Counted from the stretch's first letter, positions 37,168-45,473 are shown. The stretch is 46,531 bases of DNA from Sulfuricellaceae bacterium (GCA_030690895.1 JAUYFQ010000063.1:1-46531), one strand, 5' to 3'. Notes: generated from the letters alone by a model not told the origin. Program-made: numbers and translations.

Positions 37168-37381
37168 GGCTGTGCTCCACCTCTTCCAGCGTGTGCGTCT
37201 TACTCCGGCCTGCGCGAATTTCAATCAATCTCTGCTCTGCGAGATACAAATCTTCCAGATCATCCAAGTGTTCGCGAATGGCCTCAATCATATAGAAAGT
37301 TTTGCTGCGCCCTGTCATTTTAGCCAAGTCGTCCAAACGATGAGACACATCTTCTGGCAGTCGAAGGGATACGGCACTCAT
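37151..37381 (-). CDS. Ribbon-helix-helix antitoxin (RelB-like)
   Basis: A 76-residue antitoxin. MSAVSLRLPEDVSHRLDDLA, then GRSKTFYMIEAIREHLDD is the ribbon-helix-helix DNA-binding unit; the C-terminal acidic helix (LIEIRAGRSKTHTLEEVEHS) binds RelE. The open frame actually continues upstream through an insertion-sequence fragment, but ATG 37381 with AGGAG six bases before it is clearly the start. A palindromic operator lies 22 bases upstream. Confidence 0.88.
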   Translation of the reverse strand: MSAVSLRLPEDVSHRLDDLAKMTGRSKTFYMIEAIREHLDDLEDLYLAEQRLIEIRAGRSKTHTLEEVEHSLGLAD

Positions 37382-37402
37382 TGCTATCTCCTGATGCGAG
37401 GT

Positions 37403-37418
37403 GAAATACAAGTATTTC
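37403..37418 (-). promoter_or_regulatory. Palindromic operator of the RelBE-like module
   Basis: GAAATAC (37403-37409) and GTATTTC (37412-37418) are perfect inverted arms separated by two bases. The site is just upstream of the antitoxin ribosome-binding site and at the junction with the transposase fragment. Confidence 0.55.
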
Positions 37419-37420
37419 TC

Positions 37421-37621
37421 ACTGTTCCAATTCCCGCGATCCGGCGGGAGTGCGCGCCACTGCCCTCCTACACGGAGCACCCACAGTACAGCGTCAACAA
37501 AACGCCGACAGTCAAAGGGCATTCCTGTATACAGGCCTCGCATCGTTCTTAGCTTGGCATGGACGCCTGTCCATTCCGCATCCGTTACTCTTGTCTTGTC
37601 AGGTTCGTCGCCTTGGCTCAT
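37421..37621 (-). pseudogene. N-terminal fragment of an IS5-family transposase
   Basis: About 67 codons from ATG 37621 encode the start of an IS5-like transposase: VTDAEWTGVHAKLRTMRGLY, then CRRFVDAVLWVLRVGGQWRA and GNWNS. The typical continuation (VFKRFARW... and the DDE domain) is absent; after NWNS the sequence switches abruptly to the RelBE-module upstream region. The reading frame happens to remain open into the antitoxin gene. Confidence 0.8.
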
Positions 37622-37686
37622 CTTTACACCAAAGCGGCAAATTTTACCGCACCGGCAAAATGTCAACAGAACCTAACAACCAATTG

Positions 37687-37732
37687 ATTTTTTTCGTGTA
37701 TTTCGTGTATTTCGTGGTCGAAAAAAGGTTTG
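37687..37732. repeat. TTTCGTGTA tandem repeat after a stop codon
   Basis: Contains three 9-base units (TTCGTGTAT, TTCGTGTAT, TTCGTGGTC) and ends GGTTTGTTCATGG. It matches 8121-8160 along its length and, like that copy, sits immediately beyond the stop codon of a minus-strand gene. It belongs to the family forming the inverted pair at 7971-8160. Confidence 0.7.
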
Positions 37733-37733
37733 T

Positions 37734-39233
37734 TCATGGCTCATGTTGCCTCCACTCTGATTCATAGGTATGAACCAGCGCCTGATTATCGAGGCGGTTG
37801 ATGTCGGTTGTCGTTTCGCTCATGTCGGCGGGAAACTGGAACAAAACCGGCATCAGATCAGGGGTAACGAATTTCAGCGGAGAGTCGAATCGATCCGGTT
37901 TGACATAAGGCTGGTGGCTGGCGATGAGAAAGCCCCATTCACCGAAGGACGGCACCAGCGCGTGATAGGGCGAGACCTGCAAACCGGCGCTCTGGATGGT
38001 ATGAGCGATCGTCCAGAAGGATTTTCTGGCGTACAGCGGCGAGGTGGACTGGATGACCGCCAGCCCGTTCTGCGACAGGTGCTGGCTCAGCAAATGATAG
38101 AAAGTCTTCGAGTAGAGTTTACCCAGGCTGAAATTGGTTGGGTCTGGAAAATCCACCACGATGAAGTCGTAGAAGCCCTGGGTTTTATCCAGCCAGAGAA
38201 AGGCATCGTCATTGACGAGCTTGAGCTTGGGTGAGTGCAAGGCATCCTGATTCAGCTCGCGCAGCATCGGCAGGCTGGAAAACAGCCGGGTCATGCCGGG
38301 GTCGAGATCGACCAGGGTAATCTGTTCGATGTCGGGATATTTAAGAATTTCCCGAATCGCCAGGCCATCGCCGCCGCCCAGCACCAGCACCTGGCGGGGA
38401 CGCTTGACCGCTTGTAGCGCCGGGTGAACCAGCGCCTCGTGGTAGCGGTACTCATCCCGCGATGAAAATTGCAGGTTGCCGTTCAGGAACAGGCGAATGT
38501 CATTCTTCCAGCGAGTCAGGACGATGCGCTGATAGGACGTGGTTTCGGTATAGATGATTTCGTCGGAATACAGGCTTTCCTCCGCCATGCGCGTCAAACG
38601 CTCGGCGCCGACCAGCCCACCCAGCAGCAACACGACGACCAGTCCGCCCTGTGTCGCCAGCCATCCGGCGCGAGCCAAGCGCTCGCGAAACAGCCAAATC
38701 GCCCACAGCGCCACCAGCGCGTTCAGCAGACCAAACATCAGGCTGGTGCGAATCAGCCCCAGGTGCGGCGCAAGTAATAGTGGAAACGCCAGCGACACCA
38801 CCAGCGCACCCAGATAGTCGAAAGTCAGCACCTGCGAAACCAGATCCTTGAGCGCATAGTGCTGCTTGAGGATGCGCATCACCAACGGAATTTCCAGCCC
38901 GACCAGGATGCCAGTCAGGAGCACCACCGAGTATAAAACCAGTCGGAACGATTCCCCGATCCAGGCAAACACCAGAAACAGCAGGGCAGCGGAAAATCCG
39001 CCCAGCACGCCCACCATCAGCTCGATTTGGATGAAGCGCGCAATCAGGCCGTTTTCGATATAGCGTGACAGCCATGAACCCACACCCATCGCAAACAGAT
39101 AAACGCCGATAATGGTTGAAAACTGCGTGACCGAATCGCCCAGTAAATAGCTCGACAACGCCCCGGCAACCAGTTCGTAAACCAGCCCGCAGGAGGCGAT
39201 GATAAAGACAGAGAGGAGGAGGGGGATGGACAT
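37734..39233 (-). CDS. Membrane-anchored spermidine-synthase-like protein
   Basis: A 499-residue protein. About seven membrane helices fill residues 1-215 (for example MSIPLLLSVFIIASCGLVYE and LVLYSVVLLTGILVGLEIPL). A spermidine-synthase-type methyltransferase fold follows (about 230-480), with the nucleotide-binding VLVLGGGDGLAIREIL, ITLVDLDPGM and VVDFPDPTN. Aminopropyltransferase activity is likely but the substrate is uncertain; many such membrane fusions have no proven role. The partner genes seen with some homologues (DUF350 and similar) are absent, so it looks monocistronic. Confidence 0.85.
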   Translation of the reverse strand: MSIPLLLSVFIIASCGLVYELVAGALSSYLLGDSVTQFSTIIGVYLFAMGVGSWLSRYIENGLIARFIQIELMVGVLGGFSAALLFLVFAWIGESFRLVLYSVVLLTGILVGLEIPLVMRILKQHYALKDLVSQVLTFDYLGALVVSLAFPLLLAPHLGLIRTSLMFGLLNALVALWAIWLFRERLARAGWLATQGGLVVVLLLGGLVGAERLTRMAEESLYSDEIIYTETTSYQRIVLTRWKNDIRLFLNGNLQFSSRDEYRYHEALVHPALQAVKRPRQVLVLGGGDGLAIREILKYPDIEQITLVDLDPGMTRLFSSLPMLRELNQDALHSPKLKLVNDDAFLWLDKTQGFYDFIVVDFPDPTNFSLGKLYSKTFYHLLSQHLSQNGLAVIQSTSPLYARKSFWTIAHTIQSAGLQVSPYHALVPSFGEWGFLIASHQPYVKPDRFDSPLKFVTPDLMPVLFQFPADMSETTTDINRLDNQALVHTYESEWRQHEP

Positions 39234-39433
39234 GATTGGTTATCGCTATGGGTCGGCGGCCTGATAAAGTGTAGTGAACCTCATTTGGTCACACAAACCA
39301 AAAGCAAGCGCCTCGTTGGCCTTTTTAAGTAACGGTTTTCCCGTAAAACGACAGCGCTGGATTGTTACATGAAAACACAATTATAATCAACAGGATAAGT
39401 TACTATGCGTTTTCATGTTGAATGAGTGGAAAG

Positions 39434-39478
39434 GGTAGATCGCCCTTCAGGGCGTCAGTCGGCCTGAAGCCCGACCTA
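39434..39478. repeat. REP-like double hairpin, second copy
   Basis: Two neighbouring hairpins, CGCCC-TTCA-GGGCG (39441-39454) and GTCGGCC-TGAA-GCCCGAC. It aligns with the element at 183-230 over its length, with substitutions; here the outer closing stem is lost. Confidence 0.65.
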
Positions 39479-39494
39479 AGCAGGATCACTCTGG

Positions 39495-39551
39495 TGGCGC
39501 GGTTTGGTAAACTGCGCCATAATTGTGCCACCTTCTGAATAAACTGCGCCA
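39495..39551 (+). promoter_or_regulatory. Three half-site operator upstream of fic
   Basis: TGGCGCGGTTT (39495-39505) and AAACTGCGCCA (39509-39519) form an inverted repeat with one mismatch. A direct copy of the second, TAAACTGCGCCA, lies at 39540-39551, 32 bases on, i.e. about three helical turns. The cluster ends nine bases before the fic ATG. As the Fic protein has an N-terminal helix-turn-helix, autoregulation is likely. Confidence 0.6.
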
Positions 39552-39560
39552 ATATCTGCC

Positions 39561-40931
39561 ATGTCTACTGTTACTAAGCTACTTAAGAGCATTCAGGAAG
39601 CCTCTGCCGGTTTGGCACTCGCCGATTTGCTGACTCGGCATCCTCACGTGGCGCGCCGGACGGCGCAACGCTGGATCAGCCAGTTGATTGTTGATGGTCA
39701 AATCACGGCGATCGGTGAGGGACGTGCTCGACGATACCTTGCGATCAGAGCGGCAGCAATGGCCGTTTCTGCAAAAGAGCAAGCTTTCTTCCCTGATTAC
39801 ATCCCGCTGTCTGCCGATAGCCGGGATATTGTGGCGTATATCGATCAGCCTGCAGAAGCGCGCAAGCCAGTGGGTTACCAACATGATTTTCTCGATGCCT
39901 ATCGGCCCAACGTGACCGGGTACTTATCCGAATCGCTTCGTCGTCAGTTGCACAAGATGGGCTCGACCGCGCTGGCTGATGCACCTGCAGGAACTTACAG
40001 CAGAGCGATACTGAACCGGCTGCTGATCGACCTATCCTGGGCGTCCAGCCATCTGGAGGGGAATACCTATTCCCGGCTGGATACCCGCGAGTTGATCGAG
40101 AATGGCAAGGCGGCGCAGGGCAAAGCAGCTATCGAAACTCAGATGATCCTCAACCACAAGACTGCCATCGAGTTGTTGGTGGAGAACGTCGGGGTAGTCG
40201 GGTTTGACCGATACACGCTGATGAATCTGCACAGCGCCTTGTCAGAGAACCTGTTGCCCAATCCTTCTGATGAAGGGCGAATTCGCCAGCACGCCGTGGA
40301 TATCGGCAAAAGTGTGTATCGCCCTCTGTCAGCCCCACAGCAGATTGATGAAACGTTGGATGTCCTGCTCGACAAGGTCAATCAGATTGCCGACCCCTTC
40401 GAGCAGTCATTCTTCGTGATGGTGCACCTGCCATATCTGCAACCTTTCGCCGATATCAACAAGCGAACCTCGCGACTGGCCGCCAACCTGCCACTGTTCC
40501 GTGCAAATCTTTGCCCGCTCACTTTTCTGGATGTACCAGAACACGCCTACAGTCGCGCCATTCTCGGCCTGTATGAGATGACCCGCGTTGAGTTGCTGCG
40601 CGATCTTTATGTTTGGGCATACGAGCGGTCAACACAAGAATACCTGGCCATCAAGCAGGAACTGGCGGAACCCGACCCCGCCCGTCTGGCCTGGCGTGAT
40701 GTGATCAAACAGTCGATTCGGGATGTCGTGACGCAGTCTGAAGAGGATGCGCTCTCTGTCATTAAGCGAGCAGTTTTTGCCAACGTGCCAGAAGCTGAGC
40801 GTGGCAACGTACAAGCGCTGATCGTGGAGGAACTCCGGCGACTGCACGAAGGGGTATTGGCCAGGTATGGCTTGCGCCTTTCCGAGTATGCCGCCTGGAA
40901 AGCCAGGCAAGCAGCGTGGTCATCCAACTGA
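39561..40931 (+). CDS. Fic-domain protein with N-terminal helix-turn-helix
   Basis: A 456-residue Fic protein. Residues 1-70 are a winged helix-turn-helix (TRHPHVARRTAQRWISQLIV). An inhibitory helix has S162-S-H-L-E166-G-N (motif SxxxEG), so it is self-inhibited (class II). The Fic core motif reads H289-LPYLQPFADINKRTSR; compared with HxFx(D/E)GNxRxxR, the glycine is replaced by I299, while the histidine, D298, N300, K301 and the final R are kept. The C-terminal part (about 350-456) is helical. Fic enzymes usually AMPylate proteins; with the altered motif the chemistry is uncertain. The gene is preceded by an operator-like cluster and followed by pbpC. Confidence 0.9.
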   Translation: MSTVTKLLKSIQEASAGLALADLLTRHPHVARRTAQRWISQLIVDGQITAIGEGRARRYLAIRAAAMAVSAKEQAFFPDYIPLSADSRDIVAYIDQPAEARKPVGYQHDFLDAYRPNVTGYLSESLRRQLHKMGSTALADAPAGTYSRAILNRLLIDLSWASSHLEGNTYSRLDTRELIENGKAAQGKAAIETQMILNHKTAIELLVENVGVVGFDRYTLMNLHSALSENLLPNPSDEGRIRQHAVDIGKSVYRPLSAPQQIDETLDVLLDKVNQIADPFEQSFFVMVHLPYLQPFADINKRTSRLAANLPLFRANLCPLTFLDVPEHAYSRAILGLYEMTRVELLRDLYVWAYERSTQEYLAIKQELAEPDPARLAWRDVIKQSIRDVVTQSEEDALSVIKRAVFANVPEAERGNVQALIVEELRRLHEGVLARYGLRLSEYAAWKARQAAWSSN

Positions 40932-40966
40932 AAGGCATTTCTAAAAGTCCGTATTTCATCTCCATT
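40930..40966. repeat. Partial copy of the MITE-like right end
   Basis: AGGCATTTCTAAAAGTCCGT followed by ATTTCATCTCCAT matches about 24 of 33 bases of the complement of the right end at 33687-33719 (GGGCACTTCTATAAATCCAG, ATTTCATCCCAAC). It lies in the short gap between fic and pbpC. The match is imperfect and could be an old remnant. Confidence 0.4.
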
Positions 40967-40984
40967 TTTTCGCGAAGAAAAAAT

Positions 40985-43297
40985 ATGGTGCGTGCAATCA
41001 AGACGGCTGGCATGGCGGGACTGCTTCTGCTGGCCTTGCGTTTTGCCCCGCATCCCGGCCTGCTCGACTCAGTACCTTGGTCGCGCGCCGTGTATGCGGC
41101 GGATGGGCAGTTGATGCGTTTGACGCTGGCGGGAGATCAGCAGTACCGGCTACGCACGCCCTTGCGTGAGGTTTCACCGGCTTATGTGGAGGCGGTGTTG
41201 TTGTATGAGGATCGCTGGTTCTACTGGCATCCGGGCGTAAATCCGCTGGCGCTGGGACGGAGTGCGTTTGCGACCCTGAGCGGTTCGCGGCGCATGGGGG
41301 GATCGACACTGAGCATGCAGCTGGCGCGTCAGCTTTATCAGATTGATAGCCGCAGTGTGTGGGGAAAGGTAAGGCAGGTGGCCGCCGCGCTGTGGATCGA
41401 GCTGCGTCATGGCAAGCACGAGATTCTCGAAGCCTATCTGAACCGGGTGCCTTTCGGCGGCAATATCGAAGGTATCGGCGCGGCCAGCCTGATTCATTTC
41501 CACAAGTCGGCCAGCCAGCTCGATTTGCAGCAAAGCCTGGCCTTGGCGGTGATTCCCCAGAATCCGCTGCGCAGGCTGGCGACCCAAGCTGAAAATGCCG
41601 CTTTGCGTGCCGCTCGCCTTCGTCTTTGGCAGGTCTGGTTAAAAAATCATCCTGGCGATGCCGGTTTCAATGCTGACCAGATGTTGAGTTTGCAGGCCTC
41701 TCCGCGAACTGCGCTACCTTTCGAGGCCCCCCATGCGGTGGACTTGCTGTTACGTTCGCCCGGTCAGAATCTTCAGTCCAGCCTGGATTTGCGTTTGCAG
41801 CATGCACTGGAACGTGTGCTGCGCGAGTATCTGCTGGCGCGGCGGACAAGCGGCGTGGTCAATGCCAGTGCGCTGCTACTCGATGCGCGCGACATGCAGG
41901 TCAAGGCCATGCTGGGCTCGGCGGCGTATTTTGATGAGCAGATCGACGGGCAGGTGAACGGCACCCAGGCCAAGCGTTCGCCTGGTTCGACCCTCAAGCC
42001 TTTCATCTATGGCCTGGCGCTCGACCAGGGCATCTTGCACCCCATGAGCATTCTCAAGGACGCGCCGACTTCGTTTGGTCCCTTCAGCCCGGAAAATTAT
42101 GATGGCCGTTTTGTCGGGCCGATTACGGCGCAAGATGCGCTGATACGCAGCCGCAATATTCCTGCCGTTGCGGTGGCGGCAAAATTGAGCCGACCCAATT
42201 TATATGATTTTCTGAAAATGGCCGGTATCTCACGCATGGAAAGCCCACAGCATTACGGCTTGGCGCTGGTGCTGGGCGGCGGCGAAGTGACGATGGAGGA
42301 GCTGGCGCAGTTGTACGCCATGCTGGCGAATGGCGGGGAATGGCGGCCTGCTTCGCTTTTGGCTTCCACCCCCTCTCCCCAGCCTCTCCCCCGCGAGGGG
42401 GGAGGGGATCCAGTACTGAAAGGCACCCGGCTCATGAGCGAGGAAGCCAGTTTCATCGTGCTCGACATGCTGCGCCAGAATATCCGTCCCGACACGCTCG
42501 CGCCCGCCAGGCCGCCGGTGGCCTGGAAAACCGGCACATCCTGGGGGTTTCGCGATGCCTGGACGGCAGGTGTATTTGGACCTTATGTGCTGGTGGTCTG
42601 GCTGGGAAATTTTGAAGGCCATGGCAATCCGGCCCTGATCGGTATTGATATGGCTGCGCCCCTGTTTTTGCGCATGGTAGATGCCGTTCGCGCCGAAGGG
42701 CTGGCGCCGGGCGAAGTAGTTCGCCGCCAGCCGCCTGATTTGCGCAAGGTCGAAGTCTGTACCGCCAGCGGCGAATTACCGGATGCGCTGTGTCCCGCCA
42801 CCAGCACTACCTGGTTTATTGCCGGGAAATCGCCCATCACGCGTAGCCGCCTGCACCGAACAGTGTGGATCGATCGCCGCACCGGGAAAGCCACTTGCAA
42901 TGCCAGCGCGGGTGCAGTGCCACAGGTCGTCGAATACTGGCCGAGCGAATTGCAGCATCTGTTCCGGCAATCCGGTCTGCCGCGCCAGGCGCCCCCGCAA
43001 GGACTGGTTTGTGAAGAATCGGCAAATGAGTCCGCCGGACCCCGCATCACTTCTCCCTTGCGCGGCGTCAGCTACACCCTGCGTGTTTCTCGCCCGGAAC
43101 CGCTGCTATTGCGCGCCGAAGCGCAGGGTGGCGTGAATGAACTGTTCTGGTTCGTGGACGGCGCCATGGCAGGCCGCACCCGCCCCGGCGAAACCCTGCT
43201 CTGGCGGCCGAAAGAGGCGCGTCACTACACGGTAAGAGTGGTGGATGACAGCGGCCATGCCGATAGCCGGGATCTGGTGGTGGAGTTCGTGCCTTGA
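40985..43297 (+). CDS. pbpC: Penicillin-binding protein 1C
   Basis: A 770-residue bifunctional class A PBP. A short N-terminal anchor (AGMAGLLLLALRF) is followed by a GT51 transglycosylase domain with E75 in YEDRWFYWHPG, then GGSTLSMQLARQL. The transpeptidase has S335 in SPGSTLKPF (SxxK), SRN and K515 in KTGTS. A C-terminal BiPBP_C domain (about 675-770) is typical of PBP1C. Residues of about 461-476 (TPSPQPLPREGGG) derive from a palindromic repeat inserted in frame inside the transpeptidase domain. The alpha2-macroglobulin gene that often accompanies pbpC is absent. ATG 40985 gives the usual short N-terminus; the earlier frame would translate repeat-like DNA. Confidence 0.93.
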   Translation: MVRAIKTAGMAGLLLLALRFAPHPGLLDSVPWSRAVYAADGQLMRLTLAGDQQYRLRTPLREVSPAYVEAVLLYEDRWFYWHPGVNPLALGRSAFATLSGSRRMGGSTLSMQLARQLYQIDSRSVWGKVRQVAAALWIELRHGKHEILEAYLNRVPFGGNIEGIGAASLIHFHKSASQLDLQQSLALAVIPQNPLRRLATQAENAALRAARLRLWQVWLKNHPGDAGFNADQMLSLQASPRTALPFEAPHAVDLLLRSPGQNLQSSLDLRLQHALERVLREYLLARRTSGVVNASALLLDARDMQVKAMLGSAAYFDEQIDGQVNGTQAKRSPGSTLKPFIYGLALDQGILHPMSILKDAPTSFGPFSPENYDGRFVGPITAQDALIRSRNIPAVAVAAKLSRPNLYDFLKMAGISRMESPQHYGLALVLGGGEVTMEELAQLYAMLANGGEWRPASLLASTPSPQPLPREGGGDPVLKGTRLMSEEASFIVLDMLRQNIRPDTLAPARPPVAWKTGTSWGFRDAWTAGVFGPYVLVVWLGNFEGHGNPALIGIDMAAPLFLRMVDAVRAEGLAPGEVVRRQPPDLRKVEVCTASGELPDALCPATSTTWFIAGKSPITRSRLHRTVWIDRRTGKATCNASAGAVPQVVEYWPSELQHLFRQSGLPRQAPPQGLVCEESANESAGPRITSPLRGVSYTLRVSRPEPLLLRAEAQGGVNELFWFVDGAMAGRTRPGETLLWRPKEARHYTVRVVDDSGHADSRDLVVEFVP
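42365..42412. repeat. GC-rich palindromic element, in frame within pbpC
   Basis: CCACCCCCTCTCCCCAGCCT followed by CTCCCCCGCGAGGGGGGAGG: C-rich and G-rich arms around a GCG centre. It encodes the SPQPLPREGGG segment of PBP1C. It is a relative of the cysS copy (25436-25486). Confidence 0.75.
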
Positions 43298-43312
43298 TCT
43301 ACGAGGCGAAAA

Positions 43313-43350
43313 TTGTTTTTTAGTACCGGGTGTATATACTTAAGCATATA
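43313..43350 (+). promoter_or_regulatory. vapBC promoter and near-palindromic operator
   Basis: TTGTTT (43313-43318) and TATACT (43335-43340) are 16 bases apart. Overlapping the -10 box, TATATACTTAAGCATATA (43333-43350) is an 18-base palindrome with one mismatched pair. It should be the VapB binding site. Confidence 0.6.
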
Positions 43351-43370
43351 TCAATCCTGCCGGGAGCATC

Positions 43371-43664
43371 ATGATGGTAGAGACACGCGTTGCCAAATTA
43401 TTCAAGAACGGAGCCAGTCAGGCGGTCCGTCTTCCGATGGAATTCCGCTTTGAAGGTAATGAGGTCTATGTCACACGAGATGATGCAACGGGTGATGTGG
43501 TTCTTTCGAATCAGCCTGGCGCCAAGACATGGAACGCGTTCTTCGAGTTGCTGCATGAAGTTGACGTGCCTGCGGACTTTATGGCTGAACGTCCGATGAA
43601 TGTGTTAGCACAAGAAATTGGCGTCTTTGATGAAGCGCTTCCTCCCGGCAAGGCGAGCAGCTAA
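43371..43664 (+). CDS. vapB: VapB-type AbrB/MazE-fold antitoxin
   Basis: A 97-residue antitoxin with an AbrB/MazE-fold DNA-binding domain: VAKLFKNGASQAVRLPMEFR, then NEVYVTRD and VVLSNQ. The C-terminal half (about 50-97) is the toxin-binding tail. ATGs at 43371 and 43374 are adjacent; GGGAG is better spaced for the second. The last base of the stop codon is the first base of vapC (TAATG). Confidence 0.92.
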   Translation: MMVETRVAKLFKNGASQAVRLPMEFRFEGNEVYVTRDDATGDVVLSNQPGAKTWNAFFELLHEVDVPADFMAERPMNVLAQEIGVFDEALPPGKASS

Positions 43665-44065
43665 TGCTGCATATGCTGGACACCGACACGGCAAGCTACA
43701 TCATTAAAGGGAAATCTCCCGGGATAGAAGCCAGACTTGCAGCACTTGTGCCGTCTATGGTCTGCCTCTCCGTAATGACTAGAGCGGAGCTGCTATACGG
43801 TCTGAAACGTTTGCCTGCCGATCATCGTCTACACTTGGCGGTACGTCAGTTCCTTAAAATTGTCCGCATCCTGCCGTGGGATGCCGAGGCAGCAGACTGG
43901 TATGCTGAAATTCGTCATCAACTCGTCGGCACAGGACAACCAATCGGGGAACTGGACATGATGATCGCTGCACACTCGTTGTCTGCCGGTGCTGTACTGG
44001 TCACCAACAACAGCCACCATTATGAGCGGATAGAAGCGCCGCTGATTTTGGCGAATTGGGCGTAA
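43664..44065 (+). CDS. vapC: VapC-type PIN-domain ribonuclease toxin
   Basis: A 133-residue PIN toxin with the full acidic set: D6 in MLDTDTASYII, E42 in MTRAELLYGL, D98 in IGELDMMIAAH and N115-N116 in LVTNNSHHY. It ends with the family's usual LANW. It belongs to the same VapC1-like group as the toxin at 4650-5099 but is clearly not a recent copy. It appears intact and one base overlaps vapB. Confidence 0.92.
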   Translation: MLHMLDTDTASYIIKGKSPGIEARLAALVPSMVCLSVMTRAELLYGLKRLPADHRLHLAVRQFLKIVRILPWDAEAADWYAEIRHQLVGTGQPIGELDMMIAAHSLSAGAVLVTNNSHHYERIEAPLILANWA

Positions 44066-44426
44066 TGGCGGCGATATTTATGATAACCGCAACGTGCAGG
44101 CGCCAGTGCCTGGATTGGCCTGAGCTGGCGAGCAAAACAAAACAAAGTCTTAGGCGTAATTGCTTAGGCCTTTGTCGTTTCTGATGCTTCAATACGTGCC
44201 GTTATCGTGCCGTTATTGGTTTGTCTATAGCGGCAATTCATTTTGGTGTTTATAGATTTCTGTCTTCCTTGGCAGATAAAAGTAAATTTCGTTTCATCCG
44301 TTTTGCGCACAACTCCACAGGCGCCTCCCACTCTTTGGCGTAGGGCGCCGGGTGGATCCTCCTATGGATTTGTGCTCGTTCCCATAGTGTTAGTACAATA
44401 ACCGGTGAGCCAACAATGAGGAATCT
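44066..44426. other. 361-bp spacer with hairpins and a tandem 11-mer
   Basis: No convincing gene. It contains a hairpin CGCCAG...CTGGCG (44101-44130), longer arms AAACAAAG (44140-44147) and CTTTGTCGTTT (44170-44180), and two perfect adjacent copies of CGTGCCGTTAT (44195-44216). A 25-codon minus-strand frame crosses the tandem. GAGGA at the right end is the ribosome-binding site of the next gene. It may be decayed mobile DNA. Confidence 0.45.
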
Positions 44427-45338
44427 ATGGTGTCCAGATTCGACCAAGATCGATTCCAACAGCAGGCGGATGTTCTGAATATCGTTCTCGATCACATCAC
44501 GCAAGGCATCGTGGTTGTCGGGCCGGATTATCGGACGCTGGCATTCAATCGTCCTTTTGAAGAAATATTCCAATTGCCAGCCGGGAGTGTCGAGGTGGGC
44601 ACAGACTTTCGGGACATACTTAGGGTATGGGCTCGGGAGACAGGGCAGGATCAGCAAATGCTCGATCTTGCCATCAAGGAACTCGACGAGCAGGACTCCT
44701 TTGAATTCGAGTTTCCTCAATCGATCAAGGGCGACATCCGATGGTGTTTGCTGACGCACAACCCACTGCCGGAAAAAAAGGGCTTCGTGCGGACTTTTAC
44801 GGATATCACCAAGCGCAAGGCGCTGGAAGCCAGCCTGACCAAATTGTCGAGGGAGGATTCGCTGACGGGACTGATCAACCGCCGCACACTCATGGATATA
44901 CTTGAAGAGGAAATGACGCGGTCCCAGCGCTACCAGAGATCAATGTCACTACTGATGATAGATCTCGACCACTTCAAGCGGATCAACGATCAATGGGGAC
45001 ATCAGATGGGCGATGATGTACTCAAAAATTTTGCTTCACAGTGCGAGGAGGCGATGCGAGAAAACGACAAGATCGGGCGCTGGGGTGGCGAGGAATTCGT
45101 CATGTTGCTCCCGGAAACCGAGCAGTCCGAAGCGGAAGATGTGGCCAATCGCTTGCGTTCATTGACCTCGTCAATGGTGATCCGCCCCCATACGGGCGAC
45201 AGCGCCGTTCGTGTAACAGTCAGCATCGGCATTGCATCAACTCAAGCAGGCGACACGGTCGAAACCTTGCTCACGAGAGCAGACAATGCACTTTACGATG
45301 CCAAGACAGCCGGCAGAAATCGGGTAGCTTGTCGCTAA
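44427..45338 (+). CDS. PAS-GGDEF diguanylate cyclase
   Basis: A 303-residue cytoplasmic protein. Residues of about 15-130 form a PAS domain (LDHITQGIVVVGPDYRTLAF). Residues of about 140-303 form a GGDEF domain with an intact active site (GGEEF, 220-224) and metal-binding MIDLDHFKRIND. An inhibitory I-site RxxD (R211-D214) lies five residues before GGEEF, so product inhibition is expected. It makes cyclic di-GMP from two GTP in response to an unknown cytoplasmic cue. No membrane segment is present. ATG 44427 has GAGGA four bases upstream. A 135-base gap with a weak hairpin separates it from ampD. Confidence 0.94.
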   Translation: MVSRFDQDRFQQQADVLNIVLDHITQGIVVVGPDYRTLAFNRPFEEIFQLPAGSVEVGTDFRDILRVWARETGQDQQMLDLAIKELDEQDSFEFEFPQSIKGDIRWCLLTHNPLPEKKGFVRTFTDITKRKALEASLTKLSREDSLTGLINRRTLMDILEEEMTRSQRYQRSMSLLMIDLDHFKRINDQWGHQMGDDVLKNFASQCEEAMRENDKIGRWGGEEFVMLLPETEQSEAEDVANRLRSLTSSMVIRPHTGDSAVRVTVSIGIASTQAGDTVETLLTRADNALYDAKTAGRNRVACR

Positions 45339-45473
45339 CGTTACCATCAACTGATGACTATATTCCAGTGCCCAGATTTGCCCGAATCGGCGAGCCGGTT
45401 TATTGTTTTGCTCGGTGCCAATATGGCAAACAAACCGTACCAACTGAAGTAATTGACATGATTAAGGTGACAT

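Larger units (their letters stand above)
39234..39560. other. Intergenic spacer between divergent speE-like and fic genes
   Basis: 327 bases without a gene. Within it are a small hairpin GGTTTT-CCCGT-AAAACG near 39342, 9-base inverted arms CATGAAAAC (39368-39376) and GTTTTCATG (39409-39417) around a TATAAT, a six-codon frame MRFHVE behind AGGATAAG, the REP-like element 39434-39478, and the putative Fic operator 39495-39551. Confidence 0.6.

Noticed and set aside
37151-37666. A single 171-residue fusion protein upstream of RelE
   Set aside because: The first part is a truncated transposase. AGGAG and ATG 37381 mark the real antitoxin start.
37687-37732. The 9-base tandem repeat considered as a CRISPR-like array
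   Set aside because: The units are contiguous with no spacers and there are only three.
44142-44242. A 25-codon minus-strand frame (MNCRYRQTNNGTITARIEAS...) considered as an integrase start
   Set aside because: It is too short and has no catalytic motif; the resemblance comes from the tandem 11-mer.
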